Shown piece by piece: positions 36,079-45,411 of a stretch of DNA of 64,000 nucleotides (position 1 is the first letter of the stretch; every line of letters begins with the position of its first letter). The position numbers were made by a program, and so were the translations under genes. The DNA is taken from assembly GCF_017874425.1 (NCBI RefSeq), contig NZ_JAGGLL010000013.1:1-64000 (forward strand), in the 5' to 3' direction. Below the pieces are notes generated by a model. That model saw only the letters and a program-made list of their open reading frames with translations, made no database searches and had not been told where the DNA came from. The stretch is from Clostridium punense (GTDB taxonomy: Bacteria; Bacillota; Clostridia; Clostridiales; Clostridiaceae).

Positions 36079-36531
36079 ATGAGTTTATGCGAAAAATGTG
36101 GCTATGATCTAAGGGCAACAGATAAATTTTGTGGGGCTTGTGGGACCCATGTTAAAGTAAGTGGTTCTCAAGATGGAAATTTTACCATTGAGATAGAAAA
36201 CAGTAGTACTATGGACAGTGGAGATAAAAGTGTTGTTAATGAGATAAATAACATGTCTTTTTTATCACCATATTATAGACAAGAATTTATAAAAATTTAC
36301 GAGAGTAATGAATCCTATACAGGTGAATGGAATTGGATGTCATTTTTATTTGGACCATTTTGGGCTATTTTAAAAGGATTATGGCTTTCGGCAATAGTTG
36401 GCTTTCTTGTTGCAGCACTACTAGGATTTATATCTGATTATCTAGCTATGTTAATTGCTGTTTTATTTGGTTTAAGAGGAAACTATCTTTATTATAGTCG
36501 TATAGTAAAGAGCAAACAAATTATATATTAA
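36079..36531 (+). CDS. Zinc-ribbon DUF2628-like membrane protein
   Basis: A 150-residue protein with an N-terminal zinc ribbon (C4, C7, C18, C21 in LCEKCGYDL and KFCGACG), a hydrophilic spacer (25-80), then the DUF2628-type membrane part: WNWMSFLFGPFWAILKGLW with one or two helices (about 92-137) and LFGLRGNYLYYSRIVK. The family is common in clostridia and has no assigned function. ATG 19 bases after the ORF's GTATTGGGGG ribosome site region. Transcribed on its own, ending at the terminator that follows. Confidence 0.78.
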   Translation: MSLCEKCGYDLRATDKFCGACGTHVKVSGSQDGNFTIEIENSSTMDSGDKSVVNEINNMSFLSPYYRQEFIKIYESNESYTGEWNWMSFLFGPFWAILKGLWLSAIVGFLVAALLGFISDYLAMLIAVLFGLRGNYLYYSRIVKSKQIIY

Positions 36532-36585
36532 TTAGAAATTTACACTAGTTTTATAAACACATGTATCTTAAAAATCAATTTAAAG

Positions 36586-36624
36586 AATAACTCCTAACTT
36601 TTAACAAGGTAGGAGTTATTTTTT
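36586..36624 (+). terminator. Intrinsic terminator after the zinc-ribbon gene
   Basis: AATAACTCCTA (36586-36596) pairs perfectly with TAGGAGTTATT (36610-36620), followed by TTTT. Confidence 0.85.
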
Positions 36625-36818
36625 ATAGAAACTTTATATTCTCTCTTCAATTTTTATTCATTCAAACATTAGAAGTTAGTTGAAAATAAAATAGAATACC
36701 ACTATATAATTTTAAAAAGTAAATTCATTTAAATTTATTAATTAAAACCTCAAAAAGAATAATGAAATTTTTATAGAGAAAACTATAGTTTAGATTCTAT
36801 TAAGAAAGGATGAAGAGT

Positions 36819-38042
36819 ATGAGCTTAGACCGTAGCATTTCTGTTTATAGTGAAATTGGAAAGCTTAAGACCGTTCTTCTCCATTGTCCAGGAGAAGAGG
36901 TTGAAAACATAGTTCCAGATTATCTTCGAAGACTTTTGTTTGATGAGATTGTATATTTAGAGCAAGCTCGCAGAGAACATAATCAGTTTGCAGACATCTT
37001 AAGAAATGAGGGTGTTGAAGTGCTTTACCTTACTGATTTAATGGCTGAAGTGCTAAAGCACAGTAGTGTAAGAACAGAATTTTTAAAGGAATTTATGGAG
37101 GAGGGAAAGGTTGTAACTGCAGGTCTTCAAGAAGCAATTACAGAATTTTTGAGCCCTCTATCTTCAAAGGAACTTATTGTTAAATGTATAGCTGGAGTTA
37201 AGAAGGAAGATTTAAAAAGTATTAACCCAAAAGCGTTAGGTGATATGGTGAAGAACCCATATCCATTTTATCTTGATCCAATTCCTAATATGTATTTTCA
37301 AAGAGACCCCTTTGCATCTATTGGAAGTGGAATCTCTTTAAATGTTATGGCCAATGAAACTAGAAATAGGGAAACTATTTTTGCTAAGTATATCTTTAAC
37401 TACCACCCTAGATTTAAAAACGTACCTAGATGGTACAATAGAGATAAAACTCATCCTATTGAAGGTGGAGATATTTTAGTACTATCAGATAAAGTAGTTG
37501 CAATTGGAGTTAGTGATAGAACTGATCCAATGGCAGTAGAAAGATTAGCACATAAACTTTTATTTTCTGAGGAAAGATTCCAAACAGTTTTGGCCTTTGA
37601 TATTCCAAAAACAAGAGCCTATATGCATTTAGACACAGTATTCACCATGGTAGATTACGATAAGTTTACTATATTCCCAGGAATAGAGGCTCCTCTTGAT
37701 GTGTATAGTATAACTAAGGGCAAAGATAATCAACTTAATATTAGATACGAACAGGAAGATTTATCAACGGTACTAAAAGAGCATTTAGGACTACCAGCTG
37801 TAGATTTAATAAGATGTGGAGATGGAGACCCAATTGCGGCCAGTAGAGAACAATGGAATGACGGAAGTAATACCCTTGCTATATCACCAGGTAAGGTGGT
37901 TTGTTATAACAGAAATCATATAACAAATGAAGCCTTAAGAAGAAATAAAATAGAAGTGCTAGAGTTTGATTCCTATGAATTATCAAGAGGTCGTGGAGGC
38001 CCAAGATGTATGAGTATGCCTTTGTTTAGGGAGAGTCTATGA
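36819..38042 (+). CDS. arcA: Arginine deiminase
   Basis: A 407-residue enzyme hydrolysing arginine to citrulline and ammonia. Marks: FQRDPFASIG (guanidinium-binding Asp), the His in MHLDTVFTMVD, RCGDGDPIAASREQWNDGSN, and the catalytic Cys397 in GRGGPRCMSMPL at the end. Start ATG 36819 behind AAAGGA at eight bases; the in-frame ATG at 36810 overlaps that site. No ornithine carbamoyltransferase (arcB), carbamate kinase (arcC) or arginine/ornithine antiporter (arcD) follows, so citrulline would be used or exported by genes elsewhere. Instead it overlaps an alpha/beta hydrolase by four bases. An arginase-family gene 5 kb away is unlinked. Confidence 0.95.
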   Translation: MSLDRSISVYSEIGKLKTVLLHCPGEEVENIVPDYLRRLLFDEIVYLEQARREHNQFADILRNEGVEVLYLTDLMAEVLKHSSVRTEFLKEFMEEGKVVTAGLQEAITEFLSPLSSKELIVKCIAGVKKEDLKSINPKALGDMVKNPYPFYLDPIPNMYFQRDPFASIGSGISLNVMANETRNRETIFAKYIFNYHPRFKNVPRWYNRDKTHPIEGGDILVLSDKVVAIGVSDRTDPMAVERLAHKLLFSEERFQTVLAFDIPKTRAYMHLDTVFTMVDYDKFTIFPGIEAPLDVYSITKGKDNQLNIRYEQEDLSTVLKEHLGLPAVDLIRCGDGDPIAASREQWNDGSNTLAISPGKVVCYNRNHITNEALRRNKIEVLEFDSYELSRGRGGPRCMSMPLFRESL

Positions 38043-38881
38043 GAAAAAAGATTTTTGGATTTATAGCTTCAATAGCATTTCTATTAGTGGTTGCTGGAGT
38101 TTTCTTAATGGCAAGGTATAGGGAAAGTATTGAGGCAGCAGCTCCGGTGAATGGGAAAGTAGACATCGGTGGCTATGGGTTAAATGTAAAGGTTGAAGGT
38201 AAGGGAGGTCCCACTGTAATTTTCGAGTCAGGACTGGGTGGAGGAATTGGAGTTTGGACTAATGTACAGCCAGAAATTGCAAAACTTACAAGGACCTTTT
38301 GCTATGATAGGGCAGGACTTGGGGAAAGTGACAAAAGCACCTTAGAAAGAACCAGTGCAAATCAAGTTAAGGAGCTTTATACTCTACTCCAAAAAACTAA
38401 GGTAAAGGGACCTTATATTATTGTTGCTCATTCTATAGGTGGTTTTAATGCTAGATTATTTGCTGATAGTTATCCAGAGGAAGTGGCAGGCATAATATTT
38501 GTTGATTCTGCCCATGAGGAAATGTTTAGTTTGTATAAATTAATAGCACCAAAGGAATATGAAAGTACTAGAACAGAATTTGTAAACCCAGAAGGAACCT
38601 TTGATGATTTATTAAATAGTGCAGCTGAGGTTAGAAAAGCAAGAAAAAAAGATGCTCTTAGAAATATCCCAATCACAGTACTTTCTGCAGAAAATACAGA
38701 TTTGAAAGTGCCAGGTCCTATATTAGTGGGATGGGCACAGCTTCAAAAGGATATTTCTGCTTTATCAGATAAGAGTAAGCAAATCACAGTTAAAGGTGCT
38801 GGACATATGATTCAGGATGATAATCCACAGGCAATAATTGATGAAATAAAGGAAATGATAAGTACGATTAGTGAAAAATAA
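38039..38881 (+). CDS. Membrane-anchored alpha/beta hydrolase
   Basis: A 280-residue serine hydrolase. The N-terminal 25 residues form a membrane anchor or signal peptide (about 5-24) with no lipobox, so the catalytic part is probably outside the cell. Fold marks: oxyanion-loop region FESGLGGGIGVW, DRAGLGESD, the nucleophile elbow with Ser132 in AHSIGG, and the catalytic His in GAGHMIQDDNP. It starts at an ATG overlapping the arcA stop (ATGA, four bases), which implies coupled translation. The function is unknown; a peptidase or esterase linked to arginine or citrulline use is speculation. Confidence 0.8.
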   Translation: MRKKIFGFIASIAFLLVVAGVFLMARYRESIEAAAPVNGKVDIGGYGLNVKVEGKGGPTVIFESGLGGGIGVWTNVQPEIAKLTRTFCYDRAGLGESDKSTLERTSANQVKELYTLLQKTKVKGPYIIVAHSIGGFNARLFADSYPEEVAGIIFVDSAHEEMFSLYKLIAPKEYESTRTEFVNPEGTFDDLLNSAAEVRKARKKDALRNIPITVLSAENTDLKVPGPILVGWAQLQKDISALSDKSKQITVKGAGHMIQDDNPQAIIDEIKEMISTISEK

Positions 38882-38893
38882 AGCTATATAGAG

Positions 38894-38940
38894 GCAGTTA
38901 TTTAGTAGAAAAGGTAATTCTATATTAAATAACTGCTTTT
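38894..38940 (+). terminator. Probable terminator after the hydrolase
   Basis: GCAGTTATTTA (38894-38904) pairs perfectly with TAAATAACTGC (38926-38936), followed by TTTT then GCTCT. The T tract is short, so moderate confidence. Confidence 0.65.
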
Positions 38941-39122
38941 GCTCTATAAAAATTACAAGAAAAGCAATAGATTTAAAATATGCTGCTATACATACTGGTT
39001 TTGGAAGGATACATCATATTCTTGTCGAATAAGTTAAATGTTAATGAGTTCACTATGTGATGTCTGATAATAACTTTTAATAAATAGCCTATCTTAGTGA
39101 GCTAATTTTTTGAAATATATTA

Positions 39123-40964
39123 ATGGGGATGATGATATTGAAATTTCTTAAAAAGTACATAGAAAAGTACTGGAAACCCTTTTGCCTTGCGGTGGCCTGT
39201 TTAACTGTTGAGGCAGCTTGTGACCTATTACAGCCCACCATCATGTCTAAAATAGTGGACATAGGGGTAAAAAATAAGGATTTGGATTTTGTACTGAAAA
39301 TGAGTATGGTGATGCTGGGAGTTACTGCTATCGGTGCGTTAGGGGCAGTAAGTCGTAATATACTAGCTAGCATTGTATCACAAAGGTTCGGTACAGAACT
39401 AAGAAGTGATCTTTTTAGCAAGGTTCAAAGTCTTTCCTTTGAAAATATTGATAAATATGATGGAGCCTCATTAGTTACAAGGCTTACTAATGATATAACT
39501 TTAGTACAAAATTTTGTCAATGGACTTATGAGAATATTTGTGAAGGCGCCACTTCTATGTATAGGAAGTCTTATAATGGCAGTAAGGCTAAATGCATATA
39601 TGTCTATAATTTTTATAATTGTAATTCCTATAATAGTTTTACTTATAAGTATGAACATGAAGATTGGATATCCTTTTTTTAGAAAGATACAAAAGGCTCT
39701 AGATAATGTAAATAGTGTAATGAGAGAGTATTTATCAGGAGTTAGAGTAGTTAAAGCTTTTAATAGATTTAGTTATGAAACACAGAGATTTAGGAAAACA
39801 AATGAAGAATTATCTGATATATCAACAAAAGGAATGAGGGTTATGGCTGCATTTTCTCCAGGAATAACTCTCACAGTAAATCTAGGTATAGTTGCAACTC
39901 TTTGGATTGGCGGCATTAGAGTAGATAGAGGTGGGATGCAGGTTGGAGAGATAATTGCTTTCACCAACTACATGACCCAAATCTTATTTTCACTAATGAT
40001 GATATCTCATGTGTTTAATATGTTTGTTAGAGCAAAGGCTTCAGCAGAAAGAATAGATGAGGTTTTTTCAGAGGAAAGTTCACTTATGCTTAATGAAGCA
40101 GTAGTTTCAAAATCCTTTCAGAATAAAGTTCTTAGAGAAAGCCCTCTATTTTCAAAGGAACAGGTTAATATTAAAGAAGATATGAAAGAAGTATCTCAAG
40201 CGGTAGGAAGAATCGACTTTCAAAACGTAAGCTTTTCTTATGCTGGAACCTCTGGGGAACCTGTGCTTAAGAATATAAGCTTTTCTTGTCTTCCAGGTGA
40301 AACCCTTGGAATTATTGGTTCTACAGGCTCAGGGAAAACTACTCTGATTAATTTAATTAATGGTTTTTACAATATAAGCTCTGGAACCATAAAAGTAAAC
40401 AATATGGATATTAAAACTATGGATATTAAAACTTTAAGAGAGAAGATTGCCTTGGTACCTCAAAAGATAATTCTCTTTTCTGGAACCATTTTGGATAACA
40501 TTAGATGGGGAAAGGAAAAGGCTACCTTTGAAGAGGTAGTAGAAGCAGCTCAGGTAGCTCAAGCACATGAATTTATCTCCATTCAGCCTAAGGAGTATAA
40601 TACTGTTTTAGGACAAGGTGGAGTAAATTTATCAGGAGGGCAAAAACAACGTGTTTCTATTGCTAGAGCTTTAATTAAAAAGCCTGAGATATTAATACTA
40701 GATGATTGTACAAGTGCTGTGGATGTGACTACTGAAGAAAAGATTAGAGAAGCCTTAAAAGAGTACTCTAGTAATTTAACTACAATTATAATTGCTCAGC
40801 GTATTACATCAGTTATGAGTGCAGACAGGATATTGGTTCTAGAAAATGGAGAAGTAGCAGGGCTTGGAAAACATGAGGAACTTATGAAAACTAGTGAGGT
40901 TTATAAAGATATATTCCGTTCTCAAATTGGGAAGGAGGCAATAAACAATGGAAAAGAAAAGTAA
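39123..40964 (+). CDS. ABC exporter half-transporter, degenerate-site subunit
   Basis: A 613-residue fusion of a six-helix type IV exporter domain (about 15-300) and an ATPase (about 360-600). Walker A GSTGSGKTTL, Q loop LVPQKIILFSG, signature LSGGQKQR, Walker B LILDDCTSAVD. The catalytic Glu after the Walker B Asp is replaced by Asp, the hallmark of the degenerate subunit in heterodimeric exporters (TM287/288, BmrCD, LmrCD). A 30-residue insertion precedes the ATPase. The start is uncertain: ATG 39123, ATG 39129 or TTG 39138 could all use the GGGG near 39125. It overlaps its partner gene by 17 bases. Confidence 0.9.
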   Translation: MGMMILKFLKKYIEKYWKPFCLAVACLTVEAACDLLQPTIMSKIVDIGVKNKDLDFVLKMSMVMLGVTAIGALGAVSRNILASIVSQRFGTELRSDLFSKVQSLSFENIDKYDGASLVTRLTNDITLVQNFVNGLMRIFVKAPLLCIGSLIMAVRLNAYMSIIFIIVIPIIVLLISMNMKIGYPFFRKIQKALDNVNSVMREYLSGVRVVKAFNRFSYETQRFRKTNEELSDISTKGMRVMAAFSPGITLTVNLGIVATLWIGGIRVDRGGMQVGEIIAFTNYMTQILFSLMMISHVFNMFVRAKASAERIDEVFSEESSLMLNEAVVSKSFQNKVLRESPLFSKEQVNIKEDMKEVSQAVGRIDFQNVSFSYAGTSGEPVLKNISFSCLPGETLGIIGSTGSGKTTLINLINGFYNISSGTIKVNNMDIKTMDIKTLREKIALVPQKIILFSGTILDNIRWGKEKATFEEVVEAAQVAQAHEFISIQPKEYNTVLGQGGVNLSGGQKQRVSIARALIKKPEILILDDCTSAVDVTTEEKIREALKEYSSNLTTIIIAQRITSVMSADRILVLENGEVAGLGKHEELMKTSEVYKDIFRSQIGKEAINNGKEK

Positions 40965-42798
40965 AGAAAGTGAAGTTGTTGTGCCTAGTCCATTAAATAG
41001 AGGTGGAGGTTTTGGGGGAAGAAGACCCATGGGACCTATAGCTAAACCAAAGGATTTTAAAGGTACCATGTTAAGACTTTGGAAGTATTTTGGTGGGGAG
41101 CAAAAGCTCTTACTTATAATTTTTATTTTTATATTATTTAGTTCAGGAATTGGACTTTCAGTTCCTTATTTATTAGGACGTGCTATAGATGCAATGTCTG
41201 CTTATAATGGAGTAGATTTTGTTATGCTTAGCATAGTTGTGGGAATTTTAATAACAACTTATATCATTGATGCTGTAATTAACTTTTTTCAAGGATGGCT
41301 TATGGCTGGAGTAGCCCAAAGAATAGTTAAAAAACTAAGAAATACTCTTTTTGAGAAACTTCAAAAGTTATCTGTTTCCTTTTTTGACCTTCGTACCCAT
41401 GGCGAGATTATGAGTAGACTTTCTAATGATATTGAAAATGTTAGCACTACCATATCCCAATCTACCATTCAGCTAATGTCAGGAACTATAGTTTTATTAG
41501 GGTCTTTTGGCATGATGTTATATTTGAGTCCACTGCTTACTTTAGCTAGCTTGATCACTATACCATTGGTATTCTTATTAACAAGAACCGTAGCTAAGAA
41601 AACAAAAGTATTGTTTAAGAATCAGCAGGTGGAACTTGGAAAGCTTAATGGACACATTGAGGAAACCATATCAGGAATTTTAGTGGTTAAGGCCTTTAAT
41701 CATGAGGACAAGGCTATTGAAGATTTTAATGAAATTAATAATAGGCTTTGTGAAGTTGGAACAAAAGCACAAATTCTATCTGGCTACATAATGCCGCTAA
41801 TGAATGTCATAAACAATATAGGCTTTACTGTAGTTGCAGGGGTAGGAGGAGCTTTAGCCGTTAAGGATATGATTACTATAGGGGTAATAGCTAGTTTTTT
41901 AAGCTATTCAAGGCAATTTTCAAGACCCTTAAATGACTTAGCTAATATTTTTAACACTCTTCAATCTGCCATTGCGGGGGCAGAAAGAGTATTTGAAATT
42001 TTAGATGAGAAGGAAGAACCTGAGGATATAGAACAGGCAAAGGACTTAAAGAATCCTAAAGGTGATGTGGTATTTGAAAATGTTAACTTTGGATATATAG
42101 AGGATAAATTAATACTTAAGGATGTAAGCTTTCATGCAGAGGAAGGAAGTAATATTGCACTAGTAGGACCAACTGGAGCAGGAAAAACCACTATTGTTAA
42201 TTTACTTGCAAGATTTTATGACGTAACTCAGGGCAGAATACTAATAGATGGAGTTGATATTAGAGAATATACTAGAGATAGTTTGCGCAAATCCTTTGGA
42301 ATTGTGCTTCAAGATACCTATCTTTTTTCAGGAACTATTAGAGAAAACATCAGGTATGGAAGGCTTGAAGCTAGTGATGGAGAAGTTGAAGAAGCTGCAG
42401 CTATGGCAAATGCAGATATTTTCATTAGACGATTACCTAAGGGATACGACACAGTACTAGCTGAAAGTGGAAGCAATTTAAGTCAAGGGCAAAAGCAACT
42501 TTTGGCCATTGCAAGAGCGATTTTATCTAACCCTTCTATATTAATTTTAGATGAGGCTACTAGTAGTGTAGATACTCGTACTGAACTTAACATACAGGAA
42601 GCTATGCTTAAGTTAATGAAAGGTAGAACAAGCTTTATTATTGCTCATAGATTAAGCACTATTAGAGATGCTGATGTAATTATGGTTATTGATAATGGAC
42701 AAATAGTTGAAAAAGGTAGCCATGAGGAGCTTATAGATAAGAAGGGTATTTATTATAATATGTACTCTAGGCAATTTTCTCAATCCTACGAGGAGTAA
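40948..42798 (+). CDS. ABC exporter half-transporter, catalytic-site subunit
   Basis: A 616-residue partner of the previous protein. A Gly/Arg/Pro-rich N-terminal tail (15-40; RGGGFGGRRPMGP) precedes six membrane helices and the ATPase: Walker A GPTGAGKTTI, signature LSQGQKQLL and canonical Walker B LILDEATSSVD with the catalytic Glu. The signature differs at one position (Q for G); in the heterodimer this weak signature faces the Asp-type Walker B of the other subunit, so one consensus and one degenerate site result. ATG behind AAGGAGG inside the end of the first gene. Drug or lipid-like substrates are typical; nothing here identifies the cargo. Confidence 0.92.
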   Translation: MEKKSKESEVVVPSPLNRGGGFGGRRPMGPIAKPKDFKGTMLRLWKYFGGEQKLLLIIFIFILFSSGIGLSVPYLLGRAIDAMSAYNGVDFVMLSIVVGILITTYIIDAVINFFQGWLMAGVAQRIVKKLRNTLFEKLQKLSVSFFDLRTHGEIMSRLSNDIENVSTTISQSTIQLMSGTIVLLGSFGMMLYLSPLLTLASLITIPLVFLLTRTVAKKTKVLFKNQQVELGKLNGHIEETISGILVVKAFNHEDKAIEDFNEINNRLCEVGTKAQILSGYIMPLMNVINNIGFTVVAGVGGALAVKDMITIGVIASFLSYSRQFSRPLNDLANIFNTLQSAIAGAERVFEILDEKEEPEDIEQAKDLKNPKGDVVFENVNFGYIEDKLILKDVSFHAEEGSNIALVGPTGAGKTTIVNLLARFYDVTQGRILIDGVDIREYTRDSLRKSFGIVLQDTYLFSGTIRENIRYGRLEASDGEVEEAAAMANADIFIRRLPKGYDTVLAESGSNLSQGQKQLLAIARAILSNPSILILDEATSSVDTRTELNIQEAMLKLMKGRTSFIIAHRLSTIRDADVIMVIDNGQIVEKGSHEELIDKKGIYYNMYSRQFSQSYEE

Positions 42799-42823
42799 TT
42801 GAGGCTTCATATAATTAAAATTT

Positions 42824-42880
42824 AAGAGCTGTTTCAAAACAAATTTTCCTATAGTTTGTTTTGAAGTAGCTCTTATTTAA
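42824..42880. terminator. Long hairpin after the ABC genes
   Basis: AAGAGCT plus TTTCAAAACAAA (42824-42843) pairs with TTTGTTTTGAA plus AGCTCTT (42855-42874) with a small internal mismatch. The trailing T run is weak. It separates the ABC pair from the convergent arginase-family gene. Confidence 0.65.
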
Positions 42881-42975
42881 AAGCCTATAATTATATCAAT
42901 ATTAACTTAGTGCATAAAAAATATGGAAAGCAGCTTTCCAGTTATATATGCTATAAGGCAGCTCTTTATTATACT

Positions 42976-43860
42976 TTATAGTGAATGAAATTTCTTTAGA
43001 TTACCTGTGTGCAAGTTAGCTAAAGCATCACTCAATATATTTACTACTTTTTTGGCCTCAGTTCCACTTTCATCCTTAATAGCTGAAAACTCAGTTATCT
43101 CAATACCAATTACTCTTGAATCTTGAACAATATATGAAAGTAGTTCCTTTGCTTCCTTTATAGAAAAGCCATTATCACTTGGAGCATAAACTGCAGATAA
43201 TTCATCCTTAGTTATAGCATCTAAATCAAAGTGTATAAATATTTTTGAGTCTTTAGGTATCTTTGTTAGTAAATTATATACTGAGGCTTTTATTCCTTGT
43301 AAGCGTAAATTATTTAAGCTATAGAATGAAATTCCATAGTTCTCTTCGTAATTTTGTTGAGTTCCTAATACAAAAACATTGGAGCTATTAAATTCGGCAG
43401 GTTTATTATAAAACATATTATGGTTACATAAAAACCATAACCCCATAGCAGCAGCACCTACACAGGTATCAGGTGAAGGTTTTAACGCATCTAAGTGAGC
43501 ATCTATACATATAACATAAACTTTATCTCTAAATAAGTTATATAATCCTTGAATAGTTCCAGTAATTATGCTACAGTCTCCTCCGAGAATTAATGAAAAG
43601 TCTTCTAAGTTAAATATTTCTTGAGATTTATTAATTAATTCCTCCCAAATTATTCTGGGAGATGGCCAATTTCTGACAGGAGCTATATTATGTCTAGGTA
43701 AGTAGCTTGGTAGGGATATATCCCCTAAATCATGAACTTCAAGATTAGATTTACGCAGTAAATCCTTTAGTCCTGCATGCCGAAGAGCAGTAGGTGCAGT
43801 TTCTGTACCAGAATATAAGCTCCCAGAAAAGGTTGGAACGCCTATCAATCTTATTTTCAT
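42976..43860 (-). CDS. Arginase/ureohydrolase-family protein with Cys metal ligand
   Basis: A 294-residue member of the arginase/agmatinase/formimidoylglutamase fold. The three metal-binding stretches are LGGDCS (93-97 region), IDAHLDA (D120, H122, D124) and HFDLDAITKD (D212, D214). In arginase the first is GGDHS, whose His binds Mn(A); here it is Cys96. Such GGDCS proteins form a subgroup of uncertain substrate. The third motif also lacks the usual DP after the aspartates. ATG with an AGGAGG-type site on the minus strand. Divergent from the CGNR regulator gene with 107 bases between them, which probably holds both promoters. A hydrolase of a guanidino or formimidoyl compound is likely; arginase itself is not proven. 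Confidence 0.78.
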   Translation of the reverse strand: MKIRLIGVPTFSGSLYSGTETAPTALRHAGLKDLLRKSNLEVHDLGDISLPSYLPRHNIAPVRNWPSPRIIWEELINKSQEIFNLEDFSLILGGDCSIITGTIQGLYNLFRDKVYVICIDAHLDALKPSPDTCVGAAAMGLWFLCNHNMFYNKPAEFNSSNVFVLGTQQNYEENYGISFYSLNNLRLQGIKASVYNLLTKIPKDSKIFIHFDLDAITKDELSAVYAPSDNGFSIKEAKELLSYIVQDSRVIGIEITEFSAIKDESGTEAKKVVNILSDALANLHTGNLKKFHSL

Positions 43861-43967
43861 AGAATACCTCCTAGTAATAGTTTAAGTTTAAATTAAGTGG
43901 TTACAATGATATAATAAAAATATAACATTAAGGTTTGTAATAATCAATGCTTATTTTAGGAGGTTAC

Positions 43968-44513
43968 ATGTTGGATTTAATATGTTTTGATTTTATAAAT
44001 AGCAAATGGTACAAAGAACAAGATGGTATAGAACCTTTTACAAAGCAGGAATGGGTGAATAAGTTTCTTATTACCTGGAATCTTGCCACTTTACCAATTG
44101 CTGAACAAGAAGATTTAAATGAATTAATAAATCTTAGAGATTTATTAGTCAGCATAGTAGAACATATTCAGGAGAGAGGGAGTATAAGTAGAGAGCATAT
44201 AGTTGAACTAAATAACTTCATGAGTAAAACTCCAGTGTATAGAAAAATTCAAGTTTATGAAAAACAACTTGTTTTGGATTATGAGTGTAGTTTTTATAAT
44301 TGGAAGCATGTAATAAATAGGATATTAGGATCTTTTGCGGAATTAATATGTAATCATAGCATAGATAATATAAAAGTTTGTGAAAACTCCAGCTGTAGGT
44401 TTGTATTTTATGATTCAAGTAAGAACCATAGTAAACGTTGGTGTTGTGATACTTGTAGAAATTTAATAAAGGTACGCAATTTTAGAGCAAAGCATAAGGA
44501 GAAGTTTAAATGA
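43968..44513 (+). CDS. CGNR/ABATE zinc-finger protein, putative regulator
   Basis: A 181-residue protein with an N-terminal ABATE-type helical domain (about 1-125) and a C-terminal zinc finger: CENSSCRFVFYD, WCCDTCRN and VRNFRAKHK. The CGNR signature reads CRNL here, but the zinc-binding Cys pattern (C-x4-C ... C-C-x2-C) and the basic end are kept. The family is thought to act as a stress-related transcription regulator. ATG 43968 follows TAGGAGG; an ATG seven codons upstream overlaps that site. Divergent from the arginase-family gene, so that gene is its first candidate target. Confidence 0.82.
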   Translation: MLDLICFDFINSKWYKEQDGIEPFTKQEWVNKFLITWNLATLPIAEQEDLNELINLRDLLVSIVEHIQERGSISREHIVELNNFMSKTPVYRKIQVYEKQLVLDYECSFYNWKHVINRILGSFAELICNHSIDNIKVCENSSCRFVFYDSSKNHSKRWCCDTCRNLIKVRNFRAKHKEKFK

Positions 44514-44748
44514 TTAAGTAACAATGTACTAATAAATTTATCATCAATCAAATTATTAAAAATGTATTCTTTGTTTAAAATTCTGAAGATATGAATGTTT
44601 TATATTTATGTATTTACACAAAATCAAAGAATAGTTTTAACTTATACTTTAGTCTTATAAATGGTCAGGTAAGGTATGTGGTGATAAGTAAAATATATTT
44701 TCACCTGAAATCCTAATAATTATTTTACTAAAAGAAAGGGAAGTTTTA

Positions 44749-45411
44749 ATGATAGAAGTTATAATAAAAGAAGAACTAAAAGAAAAATGTCCTAGTGTAG
44801 CTATAGGAAGCATTGAAGCTTATGTGACTGTAACAGGTGGAAGAGAGGAGTTATGGGCTACTATAGATGAAAAATGTGCAGAAATACAAAGTACTTACAA
44901 GCCAGAAGATATACTAAATATTGAGAATATAGACAGCTCACGAAGAGCATATAAGACTTTAGGTAAAGACCCAAGCAGATATAGATTATCTTCTGAATCC
45001 TTAGTAAAGAGAATAGTAAAGGGAAATGAATTATATAAGGTTAATAACGTGGTAGATATTAATAATCTTATATCTCTTACTAGCTGCTATTCTGTTGGAA
45101 CCTATGATTTAGATAAGATAGAAGGAAATATATATTTTACAGTAGGTAGAGAAGGAGAAACCTATGAGGGCATAGGGAGAGGCCTTATAAACCTGGAGAA
45201 CATTCCTCTATTTACTGATGATAAAGGGCATTTTGGGAGTACAACTTCAGACTCCACTAGGGCTATGATTACTTCTGAAACTTCACATATTTTGCTAAAC
45301 ATTATCTCTTTTAATGGAGATAATGTTTTAAAGCAGTACATGGATTATGGCATAAATTTATTAGAAAACTACGCTAGGGGAAAGATTATAGGGATTAAAG
45401 TATTTTCTTAA
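44749..45411 (+). CDS. B3/B4 tRNA-binding/editing-domain protein
   Basis: A 220-residue free-standing protein of the B3/4 domain family, the domain that edits Tyr-tRNA in the beta subunit of phenylalanyl-tRNA synthetase. Characteristic segments: RRAYKTLGKDPSRYRLSSESLVKRI, VNNVVDINNLISL, SVGTYDLDKI and DSTRAMITSETSHILL. Free-standing relatives are common in clostridia and may hydrolyse mischarged tRNAs. ATG behind AAAGGG. It is monocistronic and is followed by a shared terminator; no synthetase gene is adjacent. Confidence 0.88.
   Translation: MIEVIIKEELKEKCPSVAIGSIEAYVTVTGGREELWATIDEKCAEIQSTYKPEDILNIENIDSSRRAYKTLGKDPSRYRLSSESLVKRIVKGNELYKVNNVVDINNLISLTSCYSVGTYDLDKIEGNIYFTVGREGETYEGIGRGLINLENIPLFTDDKGHFGSTTSDSTRAMITSETSHILLNIISFNGDNVLKQYMDYGINLLENYARGKIIGIKVFS

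Noticed and set aside
42901-42975. Near-palindrome GGAAAGCAGCTTTCC and repeated GGCAGCT as a possible extra terminator or repeat element
   Set aside because: Short, no clear T run on either strand, and the better hairpin at 42824 already explains the boundary.
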